Positions 21,715 through 33,221 of a stretch of DNA of 64,000 nt are shown here, one piece after another. The notes beneath the pieces are model-generated. The model was not told the DNA's origin, ran no database searches, and was given only the letters and a program-made list of their open reading frames with translations. Position numbers and translations under genes: made by a program. The stretch comes from Prorocentrum cordatum (lineage: Eukaryota > Sar > Dinophyceae > Prorocentrales > Prorocentraceae): NCBI GenBank assembly GCA_963575745.1, contig CAUYUJ010000946.1, positions 43,321 to 107,320 on the forward strand. The letters are read 5' to 3'. How positions within the stretch are numbered: position 1 is the stretch's first letter; the number at the start of each line of letters is the position of its first letter.

Positions 21715-22828
21715 GCGGTCCAGGGCGTTTTTGTGCTCAGATTGCCGTTCTGGGCGTTTCCGTGCTCGTTTGCTGTTCCGAGCGATTTCGTGCTTTGTTC
21801 GCAATTTGGAGCGTTATCTGCTCAGAGTGCCGTTCTGGGCGTTCCGTGCTCATATTGCTGTTCTGGGGTTTTCGTGCTTAGATTGCCATCCTGGGCGCTT
21901 TCGTGCTCAGATTGCCGTCCTGTGCGTTTCCGTGCTCAGATTGCCGTTCTGGGCGTTTCGGTGCTCAGATTGCCGTTCTGGGCGTTTTCGTGCTCAGATT
22001 GCCGTTCTGGGCGTTTCCGTGCTCAGATTCCCGTTTTGGGCGTTTCCGTGCTCAGATTGCCGTTCTGGGCGTTTTGGTGCTCAGATTGCCGTTCTGGGCG
22101 TTTCCGTGCTCAGATTGCCGTTCTGGGCGTTTCGGTGCTCAGATTGCCGTTCTGGGCGTTTCCGTGCTTAGATTGCCGTTCTGGGCGTTTCCGTGCTTAG
22201 ATTGCCGTTTTGGGCGGTTTCGTGCTCAGATTGCCGTTCTGGGCGTTTCCGTGCTCAGATTGCCGTTTTGGGCGTTTCCGTGCTCCGATTGCCGTTTTGG
22301 GCGTTTCCGTGCTCCGATTGCCGTTTTGAGCGTTTCTGTGCCCGGATTGCCCTTCTGGGCGTTTCCGTGCTCAGATTGCCGTTCTGGGCGTTTCCGTGCT
22401 CAGATTGCCTGTCTGGGCGTTTCGGTGCTCAGATTGCCGTTCTGGGCGTTTTCGTGCTCAGATTGCCGTTCTGGGCGTTTCTGTGCTCAGATTGCCGTTC
22501 TGGGCGTTTTCGTGCTCAGAATGCTGTTCTGGGCGTTTCCGTGCTCAGATTGCCGTTCTGGGCGTTTTCGTGCTCAGATTGCCGTTCTGGGCGTTTCCGT
22601 GCTCAGATTGCCGTTCTGGGCGTTTCCGTGCTCAGATTGCCGTTCTGGGCGTTTCCGTGCTCAGATTGCCGGTCTGGGCGTTTCCGTGCCCAGATTGCCG
22701 TTCTGAGCGTTTTCGTGCTCAGATTGCCGTTCTGGGCGTTTCGGTGCTCAGATTGCCGTTCTGGGCGTTTCGGTGCTCAGATTGCCGTTCTGGGCGTTTC
22801 CGTGCTCAGATTGCCGTTCTGGGCGAAC
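21715..22828. repeat. 29-bp minisatellite (CGTGCTCAGATTGCCGTTCT unit), copy 1
   Basis: The 29-bp unit is CGTGCTCAGATTGCCGTTCT followed by GGGCGTTTC. About 38 units are present, degenerate at the left and nearly uniform at the right. The array is the last part of the duplicated unit and is cut at about 22,826 by the duplication junction. Because 29 is not divisible by 3, all three frames are open and encode the same 29-residue repeat, so the long frames here are not genes. Sister arrays: 28,695-29,819 and 39,339-39,508. Confidence 0.95.
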
Positions 22829-24434
22829 GGCCAACCACAAGAGCCGGCCAGGCCGCCAGGGCCACCCCACGAAGACCGCCGCCGACGTGCGCAAAACGCC
22901 CAACACAGAGGCGCTGCCCCCCCGCAGGAGCAACCGCAAACAGCCCGACCTGCGGGTGCACCCCAAACCGACGGCCTGGACCCACCGCAAACAGAACACG
23001 GCGCCGATCGACCTGCGGGTGCACCTCCCGACCTGGGCACGAACGCTGCTGCCCGCTCGCGGTGCTTTCCCGAGCTGCGGGAGCGAACACTGCCCGCCGG
23101 GGCCCCCCAGCCCGCGGAAACGAAACGACGCTGCCCGACCTGCGGGTGCCTTCCACGACCTGCGGGATTGGAAAAGGTGGTGCCCGACTTGCGGGTGCAC
23201 TTCCCGACCTGCGGGACCGAAAGGTGCTGCCCGACCTGCTGCGGGTGCCCCCCCCCCGACCTGCGGGACCGAAAACGGCGTCGCCCGACCAGCACAACGA
23301 TCCGCCGCGGCACGGGGGCAATGCCAGGCAGCGAACGAAAGCGACTCCACTGAGGCCACCGAGGCCAGGAAGCGAGGAGACCACTCGAGTCCTCCTGGAG
23401 ATTCCCCTGCCCCCCAAACCGTTGCACGATTTAGGGGCGATGAAATCCTTGTGCTCCTCGCCGATGCCCGCGGGCAGCTCTTCCTCGTCCGCCATGCCCT
23501 GCGGCTCGTCCTCCGCGTCCGCCACCACTGCGTCTCCCTCCTCCTGCTCCCTCCGCTCCTCGTCGGTCCTCTCCTGCTCCAGCTTTTGCGCTTGAGTTGC
23601 AGGCGCAGCTCTCTGCCTGGGTGCTCCAACAGGGGGCTGCGGCTCACGCGCCCGAGCGGCCTCACCTCACGCTCGCCTCCGTCTTCCTCCTCTTCGCTGG
23701 CTGGCTGGTTGGTGGCTGGGATGTGCGGTGGAGAGCGCTCCTCGCTGCGATGCTCCGATCCGTGTCCAGCACGTCGCAGCAGCGGGGCGACGCCCCGCAG
23801 CAGAGAGAATGTCCCGCAGGACGGGAGAGGCACTCCGCAGCGAGGCCGAGCTTCCCGCAGGACGGGAGGCAGCGCTGTGTCAGGAAGAGCCCCCGCAGGA
23901 CGGGAAGGCTTTCCGTCATGGAGCGCGCGGCGCCGCGCTGCCCACAGGATGGGAGAGCTGGCGGCGAACCAGCCGGCAGAAGGTTCCCATGTGGGAACGG
24001 TGCAACAGCCGTGCGGCAGGCTGCTCTGCACAGCTCCTGGATAAGGAGCGGGTCCCTGCCTGGATAAGGCATACCCACGGGTCGCCGGCGCTCCTCGTCG
24101 CCATTCTCCCAACAGGGCAAGCCCGAGGGTGCTCCAAGTGGGCTCCAAGCGGCCTTTCCGTTCCTGCCGGTGGCTGGCCAAGCGCACCAGCCGGCAGAAG
24201 GTTCCCAAGTGGGAATGGTTCATCAGCCGCGCGGCAGGCTGCTCTGCAAAGGTCCTGGATAAGGAGCGGGTCCCTGCCTGGATAAGGCATACCCACCAAG
24301 TCGCCGGCGCTCCTCGTCGCGATTCTCCCAGCCGGGCACACCCGTGGGTGCTCCAAGTGAGGGACCCCCCCCTAACCAACGAAAACAAAAAAAAACAACG
24401 AAAACCACAAAAACCAACGAAAACCCAAACGAAA

Positions 24435-24665
24435 GCAGTGTTGTGCAGTGTTATGCGGTGTTGTGCGGTGCTGTGCGGTGTTGTGCGGTGCTGTGCGGTG
24501 TTGTGCGGTGTTGCGCGGTGCTTTGGAGTGCTGTGCGGTGCGGTGCTGTGCGGTGCTGTGCGGTGCTGTGCGGTGTTTTGCGGTGCTGTGCGGTGTTGTG
24601 CGGTGTTGTGCGGTGTTTTGGAGTGCTGTGCGGTGCCTGTGCCGTGCCTGTGCCGTGCCTGTGTG
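24435..24665. repeat. 10-bp minisatellite GTGCGGTGYT (copy 2)
   Basis: It has the same unit as 17,466-17,705 with a different number and order of variants, showing that the array has changed since duplication. Confidence 0.9.
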
Positions 24666-24822
24666 GTGCTGTGCGGTGCCATTGTTTTTGTTCTTCTTTG
24701 TGCTATGCCATTCGATGGCGCACGCGTGCAGCAAAGTGTTGTTTTTCCGTAGCCTTCCTGGATCAGCTCATGTCTTTTTTGCGCTCGTGCTGATTGTTAC
24801 TGTATTGCGCACGTGTGGCAAG

Positions 24823-27800
24823 ATGCTGTCTTGGCTAAACGCTACCAGACAGCCCGACAGAAGTGAGCGAGACGAAGGATTTCTACAGCAATGGCTCATT
24901 TCGCACAACTGCTCGAGGGATACATTCAATCGGATTCGCTTTGAAGTTGCCGAGGAGGCCCGCGTCCGAGGCAGTGCGCCAAAGGATGCCTGTGGGCGGG
25001 CGGTTTCACTCGACCACGCCACTAAACACAAACTCCGAACCCAATACGGCTACAACAAGAGGCAGAGGGACGACGCTTTGCAAGCAAATCCACCACCACA
25101 TGTACCTGCACCTGCTCCGCCAGCATCCCCTGCAGATGACGAAGAGGAAGAGCAGCCACAACCACGGACAACCAAAAAAAGGAGGGTCTTGAGAAGCCCA
25201 TCGCCACAACAAGATCCGCCCGAACAGGCTCCAGCCCCCGATCTTGCTGCTTCTCCCCCGAGCCCCCAAGCCGAAACAGAAGCACGGGCACCGCAGGTCA
25301 GACCAGAAAAAAAGATTTGAGGTCATTCCAGATAGCCGAATCACAGCTACAGAAGGATTACAAAGAAACGCTTGGAAAAGGTGGGCCAAAAACAATGGCA
25401 CGAGTTTCAAACGCATTGATGGACCATGCAATGACAAGTTCTATGCAGTTTGTGGGAAATGTCCAGCGGAAGCAAAATGCAAAGTGAAGTGCCATCTTAT
25501 ACCAATTGGTGATGATACGTACCACGTTTTAAAGAATGCTGTAGAGCATGCTGGGGGACACCGACCAGCGCGCACTCCACAGAATCCGAGAGACGACGTA
25601 CCATCCATCACGAAAGAGCAGCTGCAGGAGATTGATAAGATTATGGCACAACACGGACCGCGAATCACGCCTGAGGCGGTTCACGATCGCATGTCTAGTG
25701 CTGCGCCAGGAGACGCCGTTCAAAGAGCTGTGCACAAACGCCGGAAAAGAGATGGAAGCAAAAAATCGTTCAAAGTGGAAGGATTGCAGGCTTGGTGCGC
25801 AGAGCGTTTTTTCTTAATCGATTCGGAACCCACGCCGCCAGCAAACAGATTGAGTTTGATTGTATTCAAAACTGCCGATGGGAATTGCCCAAGCATTTCA
25901 CCACAGTACGTAAACATACCTTTCACAATGTGGCATTTTGTCAACTACGCTGTCGAAGAAATCAGTACTGCCACTGGGTATATTGCGATGTCAGATTTTG
26001 CGTCGAAGATTGTTTGGCAGGGATACAAATTGGGCGCGCTGGGTGTTCTAATTTATCGTTATACGCCAGACGCCCGCCGTTACCGCAAGCACTTCGTGCC
26101 TCTGACCTTCATTTTATCAATGGAAGAGGAGGCTACAGACTACAGCACCATGCTCGACGTAGCAATTAAAGCTCTTATTGTGGAATTTCGGCAGCAGGGC
26201 AAAGAAATCCCCACTCCGCTATTCGCTCAATTCCATTCGGATTTCGCCAAGAGCAGTCGCAAGGCTATCAAAGATATGCTACCAAATACGCAGCATGTCA
26301 ACGATCTGGAGCACTTGGAGCGGGCGCTGCTGGACCACCAAAAGAGAGGAGAACCAAATTCACGTTTCCCTAGAGCGATTGAAAGCGTAATCGCGGCTTG
26401 TTTTCTGACCGCGTATATCTTTAATAATGCAGCTTTCCATTTATACTGGACTCAAACACTGAAATATTGGGAAGAGGAATTGAATGCAAAAGGATTCGCT
26501 AAGTACTTTCGTGACGAATATTTGCGTCCATTGGAACTTCCTGACGGCACAGTTCTCCTCAGAGCGTCTTGGTGGTGTGGCCCGCTTTCTTCTGTCGAGC
26601 CAGGTTATCCAAGCAGCCAAAACATGGTCGAATCTTTCATGGCCATGGTGCGGCGGCAGTTTGCGCAACAAGGCCACCATATAGATCCTGTTCCATTTTT
26701 GGATAAATTTGAGCAAAAATGCCGTCGATGGTGTACGACTCCAGGGGAAACTTTTTCCATAGCAGGACCGGGCCAGCGCTTGCACCACACACCTATTCCT
26801 TTGGATGACGCTTTACTCGACGGCGCTGGACGCACAATCAAGTTTGCAAAGAAAGTAATTCACATGCCTTCAGTGCGGCAAATAGCAGTGGCATTTACTC
26901 AAAGCGGGGGGCGGAATATTTTGGAATGGGAAGCGCCGAAAACAAAAGCACGCAAGGGAAGCAGATATTTCTACATGAATAAGGAAAAACAGATCCCTAT
27001 GGACACAGAAATGTGTGGTCATGTATGGAATCTGCAGCAGGCGGCAAACTTTGCTGATTTGGAAGCTCTTTGGAGGAAATACGGCATTTTGAAGCACCAG
27101 AACAGCAGAGACGAATTGATTTGGGAGAAGTTAAGCGAGCATTACCGTGATATCGTTCGTGTCAAGGCCACCGATGGTGAATTTACTTGCACGTGCGAGC
27201 TATATTGTGCGGAGAGCGTGTGCAGTCATATATACGGTGTGCGCGAATGTATATTTCAGGAAATTGTTCGGGACAGAGATCTGGCTATAGCATCTGGCGG
27301 GCGTAAAGGAGCACCTCCAACTAGAACTGCCGCAGTGGGCGCCCGTTTAACGCAGGAAGCAGCAAATGAGGCAGCAGAGGCGAAAGCACGTGCAAAGAAA
27401 AAGACAACTTCCAAATATGAACTGAGAATCCCCCAGGGCAGCCCCAGAGGACCCAAGTACATTTCAAGGGGAAAGTTTTGGAGCATTGAGGGATTCACTC
27501 AAAGATACTCTTGGTCCTTTGCTGGTTGGTGGGATCGAAGGAGAAATCGCTCTCTTCTTCCATTGGAATGCCTTACCTCCGCAACCCTGGCAGTATGTGG
27601 AATGGCGGGGGTGGGTCAGACTTTTGAGCGCAGCTGCGAACGAACAGGACCCAGATAAGCACCCCGAGATTCTCGAAGGCTACATCATCAATTTCTTCAG
27701 AATCCTAACAGACAACCTGGACTTGAAATTGAAGACGGATCGTGAGGTTGAGTCCGAATTGAAAAAAAACGATTCCAGGTTGGCGACGGCTCTCCCCACG

Positions 27801-28534
27801 GAGCAAATAATTGCTTGATCGATAGTCTGCTTCAGACAATGGTGGTAGCAAAGATTATCAAATTAGACACTAAACATACAAAGAATTTGCGTAGGGACGC
27901 TTGCGCTGGAGCACGTGCAGCATTACAATCAGAAATCAATGACCCTCATGGTTTCCTGGAGCATTTTAAACATGGTCCGGAATTGTTTGAATATCTCTTG
28001 CGGCATTTCGAACAGCATGTTGCCTCAGATGCAAAACATCGTGGTGTCCTGCTTGTGGTGCATTCGCGCTTCGATGCAGAGCAAATCCCTGGAGAACCAT
28101 GTCGCTTGAGAGATGGCGATAATGATATAGTGTTACATGTTTTCAATAGGTCAGGAGAGGGAGTGAGTGGTTATCATCACGATCCCTTATTTCCCCTTGC
28201 AATTCCTGCACCAGCTTCTCCCAGAACTGCCAGCGATGCACGACATACCAAATCGCCTTCGCAATCGCCTGCAAAACCTATTATAAAGGCTGCCGATGCT
28301 TTAATGCAGCAGCGCGCTTCTGGAGTACTCGCGAATTTGAAAAGTCAAGTCAGGGAGAGTGGCAGTCCAGTTTGTACTTTGAGGTATGCGTTGGACCGTT
28401 TCTTTTTCTCCGGAACGATGTCTGTGGCACGTACAGAGTTTCGGTCGTGCATCGAGCATTCGGCTCGCAGCGATCATCTGACGATTAGGGCAAAAAAAAC
28501 AAATCTAGCTGACTGGATCGTGTCGATTCCTTGA
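24823..28534 (+). pseudogene. MULE-type transposase with SWIM finger and OTU-like domain, copy 2
   Basis: This is the duplicate of 17,846-21,551. It is intact where copy 1 is broken (near 18,158 and 19,590). It carries its own breaks: an extra A in the A-run near 25,313, an extra C near 27,430 and two extra A in the A-run near 27,770. The longest piece runs in frame from 25,317 to 27,658 and covers the DDE-like core and the SWIM finger. The OTU-like part is in the last piece (27,815-28,534), and its first block is changed (GSPHGANNC versus GSRHGANNC in copy 1). Neither copy can make the full protein, but their breaks do not overlap. The parent was therefore open when duplication occurred, or nearly so. 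Confidence 0.75.
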
Positions 28535-28694
28535 TTTCTTGAACTGCCTTGCCTGAGGAAGTGCTGCAAAATAGTATCCTCGCTTGTCTTATCCAGGAGC
28601 GGATCAGAGAAGAGGTGGGAGTAGTTGGGATGGATGCAGTGAGGAGCAGGGGGAAGACACCAGCAGATTGCGAAATGTTCAACTGATATTGCGG

Positions 28695-29819
28695 TCTGCG
28701 GTCCAGGGCGTTTTTGTGCTCAGATTGCCGTTCTGGGCGTTTCCGTGCTCGTTTGCTGTTCCGAGCGATTTCGTGCTTTGTTCGCAATTTGGGGCGTTAT
28801 CTGCTCAGAGTGCCGTTCTGGGCGTTCCGTGCTCATATTGCTGTTCTGGGGTTTTCGTGCTTAGATTGCCATCCTGGGCGCTTTCGTGCTCAGATTGCCG
28901 TCCTGTGCGTTTCCGTGTTCAGATTGCCGTTCTGGGCGTTTCGGTGCTCAGATTGCCGTTCTGGGCGTTTTCGTGCTCAGATTGCCGTTCTGGGCGTTTC
29001 CGTGCTCAGATTCCCGTTTTGGGCGTTTCCGTGCTCAGATTGCCGTTCTGGGCGTTTTGGTGCTCAGATTGCCGTTCTGGGCGTTTCCGTGCTCAGATTG
29101 CCGTTCTGGGCGTTTCGGTGCTCAGATTGCCGTTCTGGGCGTTTCCGTGCTTAGATTGCCGTTCTGGGCGTTTCCGTGCTTAGATTGCCGTTTTGGGCGT
29201 TTTCGTGCAAATATTGCCGTTCTGGGCGTTTCCGTGCTCAGATTGCCGTTTTGGGCGTTTCCGTGCTCCGATTGCCGTTTTGATCGTTTCTTTTGTGCCC
29301 GGATTGCCCTTCTGGGCGTTTCCGTGCTCAGATTGCCGTTCTGGGCGTTTCCGTGCTCAGATTGCCGGTCTGGGCGTTTCGGTGCTCAGATTGCCGTTCG
29401 GGCGTTTACGTGCTCAGCTTGCCGTCTGGGCGTTTCTGTCCTCAGATTGCCGTTCTGGGCGTTTTCCGTGCTCAGAATGCTGTTCTGGTCGTTCGTGGGC
29501 CGTGCTCAGATTGCCGTTCTGGGCGTTTCCGTGCTCAGATTGCCGTTCTGGGCGTTTCCGTGCTCAGATTGCCGTTCTGGGCGTTTCCGTGCTCAGATTG
29601 CCGTTCTGGGCGTTTCCGTGCCCAGATTGCCGTTCTGAGCGTTTTCGTGCTCAGATTGCCGTTCTGGGCGTTTCGGTGCTCAGATTGCCGTTCTGGGCGT
29701 TTCGGTGCTCAGATTGCCGTTCTGGGCGTTTCCGTGCTCAGATTGCCGTTCTGGGCGTTTCCGTGCTCAGATTGCCGTTCTGGGCGTTTCCGTGCTCAGA
29801 TTGCCGTTCTGGGCGTTTC
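28695..29819. repeat. 29-bp minisatellite, copy 2
   Basis: It is the same unit as 21,715-22,828, with extra irregular units around 29,285-29,500. At 29,819 the array is interrupted inside a unit (GGGCGTTTC then ATGAAG) by the YR retrotransposon and continues at 39,339. Confidence 0.93.
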
Positions 29820-30224
29820 ATGAAGCGTAAACTCGTTTCCGGCACAGGAAAATCATGTGGAGCAGGCCCAAGCGTGTTCGCCTCACCTCCTCTGCTCCAT
29901 CTCACACGCCTCTGCGCCTGCTTCGCGGGCAAGCGGTTCCTGGCGGGCCGGCTTGCGTTTTCGGAGGCGGAAGTATTCTCGGTGCTAGTCTCTTGTGTCA
30001 GCCGTTCTGGTCGCCCCACAGGAGGCGCTCTCGGTCTCTGCGGGGAGCAGGGCCAAGCCAGGCCAAAGCACGAGCGACGGCCTGGTGCGCTGTGGCACTG
30101 CCCGCTCCCTCGCAGGCACGTGCCTGAGAGCATGTCGGCAGGGGCCGCCTTCTCAGGCTCTCTGACCGAACGCTCTCCGCGTGGGACGGCGCCCGCAGGG
30201 CGGGCAGCAGCCGCCTGGCGGCGG
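29820..30224 (+). repeat. Left split repeat A1 of the YR element
   Basis: It matches 38,689-39,093 over 405 bp with one visible difference (TTGTGTCAG versus TTGGGTCAG). It begins ATGAAGCGTAAACTCGTTTC and has GAAAATC at 29,848-29,854, 28 bp from the element end. The last ~57 bp of the right copy are missing here; they are replaced by the RT fragment that follows. Confidence 0.9.
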
Positions 30225-30233
30225 CCGCTGCCG

Positions 30234-30384
30234 CTGCAGGCTGCGCGGCCGACGGTCGGCGCACTCGCTCTAAAGTGTTGGCGTTGTTCTCCAAACAACG
30301 CTCGGCGAGAGATTCTGCAGTTTCTGACACTGCAGGGTACGCGACGGGCGGCAAAATGCCGCTCCGAGGAAAAAACGCGGGCAC
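30234..30384 (-). pseudogene. Short RT fragment of a YR retrotransposon
   Basis: The minus-strand frame has GILPPVAYPAVSETAESL and ERCLENNANTLERVRRPSA. It matches the RT at 1,264-1,400 almost base for base, not the RT of the element it lies in. It abuts the truncated A1 repeat, so a second YR element recombined or inserted here and left about 140 bp. Confidence 0.85.
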
Positions 30385-30399
30385 ACCCAGAGTCCTGCC

Positions 30400-30600
30400 T
30401 TCTCGCGGGCAAACTCAGGCCGCACGTCTCCCGGGCTCTGCCGGGTACCGCGTGGCATGCTGCGTGCAGGTTACCTCGCTGCCTTCTCGCGGGCAAAGCC
30501 CTCTCGCGGCACCCAGAAGTCACTTTGAGGTCGCTGCCTTCTCGCGGGCTTTACCTCCCCGCGAGCGGCAAACCCAGGTCTGTCGAGCCACGCTCTCTGG
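30400..30600. repeat. Dispersed CTGCCTTCTCGCGGGC motif
   Basis: CTGCCTTCTCGCGGG occurs at about 30,401, 30,478 and 30,535, with related CCTCCCCGCGAG and CCCTCTCGCGG forms between. Spacing is irregular. No coding signal. Confidence 0.5.
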
Positions 30601-30829
30601 CCCTCTTCGCCAGAGGACGGGGCGCCCCGGGGCGCAGGCTCCTTGTTGGTTTCCAGTGGGTGCGGTCCTCAGTCCATTTCTGATGCCGCTGAGCGCCATT
30701 CTCGCACCCCGCCGTGAGGGCTACTCTCTCGCTGGTCCTTGCCGCCTGTGGTGAAATGTAAAGTGCGTCGTTGCTCCCCCGTGGGCGCCGTGCTCTGTCT
30801 CTGGCCAGTATTGCACTCTATGCTCCTAC

Positions 30830-31790
30830 CCTTTTGCGTTCTGGTGCCCAGGCGCATCCGGATTCGCAGTCTGAGCGCGACTTTGCGCTCGTGGGCGTCC
30901 GCGTGACCCAAAAAATTGCATTTTGTGCTCCTTTCGGCGTTCTGGTGCCGAGGCGCACCCAGTTTTGCAGTCTGTGCGCGATTTCGCGCTCCTGGGCCCC
31001 GCGCCCACAGAATTGCATTCTGAGCTCCTTTCTGCGTTCTGGTGGCCAGGCGCACCAAAATTCGCAGTCTGAGGGCGTCCGCGTGCCAGAATTGCATTCT
31101 GAGCCTTTCGGCAGCCTGGTACCCAGGCGCACGGGGCTTTGCAATCTGAGCGTGACTTTGCGTTGTTGGGCGTCCGCGCGCCCAGAATTGCATTCTGAGC
31201 TTCTTTTCTACGTTCTGGTGGCCAGGCGCACCAATATTCGCAGTCTGAAGGTTTCTGGGCATCCGCGCGCCCAGAATTGCATGCTGAGCTCCTCTCTGTG
31301 TTCTGGTGCCCAGGCGCGTGACTTAGCGCTCCTGGGTGTTCGCGCGCCCACAAAATTGCATCCTCAGCGCCTTTCTGGTTTTTTTTTGATTCCAGGCGCA
31401 CCCACGTTTGCAATCTGAGCGCTTGTGGCGTCCGCGCGCCCAGAATTGCACTCTGTGTCCCTTCTCCGTTCTGGAGCGCAGGCGCGCCCAGATTCGCAAT
31501 CTCAGCGCAGCAAAGCGCTCCTCAGCGTTCGCGCGCCCAGAATTGCATTCTGAACGCCTTTCTGCGTTCTACTGCGCTGGCGCCCTGATTCGCAAGCTTA
31601 GCGCACATTAGCGTTCGTGGGCGTCCGCGCGAAATTGCATTGTGAGTTCCCCCTTTTGCTTTCTGGTGCCCTTGCGCACCCAGATTCGCAACCTGAGTGC
31701 GACTTAGTGCTCCTGGGCGTTCGCGCGCCAGAATATCGCATTCTTAGTTCCTTTCTGCATCAGGGTGCCCAGGCGCGCCAAAATGCAGTG
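30830..31790. repeat. ~90-bp satellite (CCCAGAATTGCATTCTGAGC unit)
   Basis: The landmark CCCAGAATTGCA recurs at 31,181, 31,270, 31,347, 31,439 and 31,536 with spacing of 77-97 bp. Units contain a GCGTTCTGGTGCCCAGGCGC part, a CGCAGTCTGAGCGCGAC part and GGGCGTCCGCGCGCC. The array lies in the leader of the YR element and creates false frames on both strands. Confidence 0.85.
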
Positions 31791-33221
31791 ACCTGGCCGT
31801 CTCGACCGCGCGAGCCAGAAGCAGGGGCTACAGACACACTCTGGGGCACTCGGGGTCGGATGCGTGCAGGCGGCAGAAGCTAGTCCTTGATGGGGGAGCA
31901 TTTGCTAATCCCCCACCTGCATACAACGGGGGCGGGGTGCTTTGCATTTGCAGCGCGCCCGTCCTCGACCGACCCCGGGGGGCCTGCGTCCCAAACGGCG
32001 CGTAATCGGAATATCCATGCTGACGCTCTTTCACCAGCGAACTCAGAATTAAATTCTGGTGTGGCTGCTGAAAATACGGCGGCTGAGATTGCAACTGGAC
32101 GGATTTCCCATGGCAACTCGGCCCCTCGGATTTCGGAAGATTTTCGGCCCCAAAATGGGTGCCAAAGAAGCGTGGGTCGGAAGCGCCTCAGCAAGCAGTT
32201 CCTTGGCTGCGTTTCCTGTTGCCTTAGCTCCGAGGCGAAGCTGACATTCGCGTCGTTGCAATAGCGCGCAGTCGAGCTGCGCGCGCCCTCTAGCGAGTCG
32301 CCTTGGCGGCGTTGCCCGCCAAGACGGCGCGCCTCACATAAAGAATGGGGTCGCCCAGACCACCCACCAGGAAAGAAGCCGTTTGGAGACGGATTCGCCT
32401 GCTACGCGGCGACGCGCAGCATTCTATCGCGAAGGGCGAGCGTAAGCCCCTTCGCGCCGCGTCCAGGCGGACGCGCTCGCCCCAAAGATGGGCGCTCACT
32501 CATCCATCTCATCATTCAAATCTGCTCTGTGTCCTCTGGCGGCGGCGGTGACAAAGTTGAATCGCGTCGGCGGCGTGGTGGCGTCAGGGGATTCCTTTCT
32601 CTGACGGCAGCCCAGCACCGTCAAGCTGCAGGGAGCCAGCGCGGCAAGGCAGGTTCTCCACTGGGGCAGCATCGCACGCAGCGCTCGGCAGGCGCGCTTA
32701 TGACGCCCTCCGGAGGCCTGGGTGGTGCACTCAGGCTGCGGAGGGGGATAAGCATCGCAATCAGCGCTGGCCACGTTTTGCCCCGCAGTGCAGGCCGCGC
32801 CTGAGCAGGTTGTCGTCTCTTGTCTCGTGCGTTGTGCCGCACTAGCTCAGACGAGCACGCTCAGGCAATCTGCCCTCTCACAGCTCAGACCTTGCCCAGC
32901 CTCTCACAGGTTGCTGTCGCGTGTTTTGGTGGCGGCAGCAGGCGGCGTCAGAACTGATTTTGCGAAGGGAAGTCTTGGTTGAAGACATCTTTGGAGGGGC
33001 TGCCTGCCTGCATGTTTGAGGAATCGGAAATACGGTTGCTCTCACCCTGCCTGAGGCCACTCTCCTCTTTGTCTCGTCGGAAGAGAGGCCAGGTATCCGC
33101 CTGCGGGGGGAGATCCTTCACCTGTCCACTGCAACCGTGATGGCTCGGACAAGGTGTCTGAATTGCAGATTTGTGTCCTAGCACGCAGAGCAATCTGATT
33201 CTACGCGTCGTCCGAAGGAAG
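31791..33221. other. Leader region of the YR element, no gene seen
   Basis: No recognisable protein or RNA gene. It probably includes the 5' untranslated region of the gag-like ORF. Short frames on both strands lack recognisable motifs. Confidence 0.5.

Larger units (their letters stand above)
15850..22828. repeat. Tandem segmental duplication, copy 1 (~6.98 kb)
   Basis: The segment repeats at 22,829-29,819 with a near-constant offset of about 6,979 bp. It contains, in order: a GC-rich stretch with CCTGCGGG motifs, a terminal-type inverted repeat, an acidic coding fragment (minus), 216-bp repeats, a GTGCGGTGYT minisatellite, the MULE gene and the 29-bp array. Over 18,338-19,600 I count about four substitutions and two indels against copy 2, so the duplication is recent. 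The junction at about 22,826-22,831 joins the end of the array to the CGGCCAACCAC start of the unit. Confidence 0.92.
22829..29819. repeat. Tandem segmental duplication, copy 2
   Basis: It is collinear with 15,850-22,828. Sub-parts: CCTGCGGG motifs 22,940-23,290; inverted-repeat module 23,400-23,450; acidic fragment 23,445-23,770; 216-bp repeats 23,945-24,365; GTGCGGTGYT array 24,435-24,665; MULE gene 24,823-28,534; 29-bp array 28,695-29,819. The array is interrupted by a YR retrotransposon and resumes at 39,339. Differences from copy 1 are sparse substitutions and short indels, except in the arrays, where unit order differs. Confidence 0.92.

Noticed and set aside
21715-22828. CRISPR-like array of 29-bp repeats
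   Set aside because: Repeats are head to tail with no unique spacers between them; it is a plain minisatellite in a eukaryotic genome.
21903-23595. Long plus-strand ORFs (250-400 codons) with Cys/Arg/Phe repeats
   Set aside because: They exist because the 29-bp unit has no stop in any frame; all three frames are open and repeat the same peptide.
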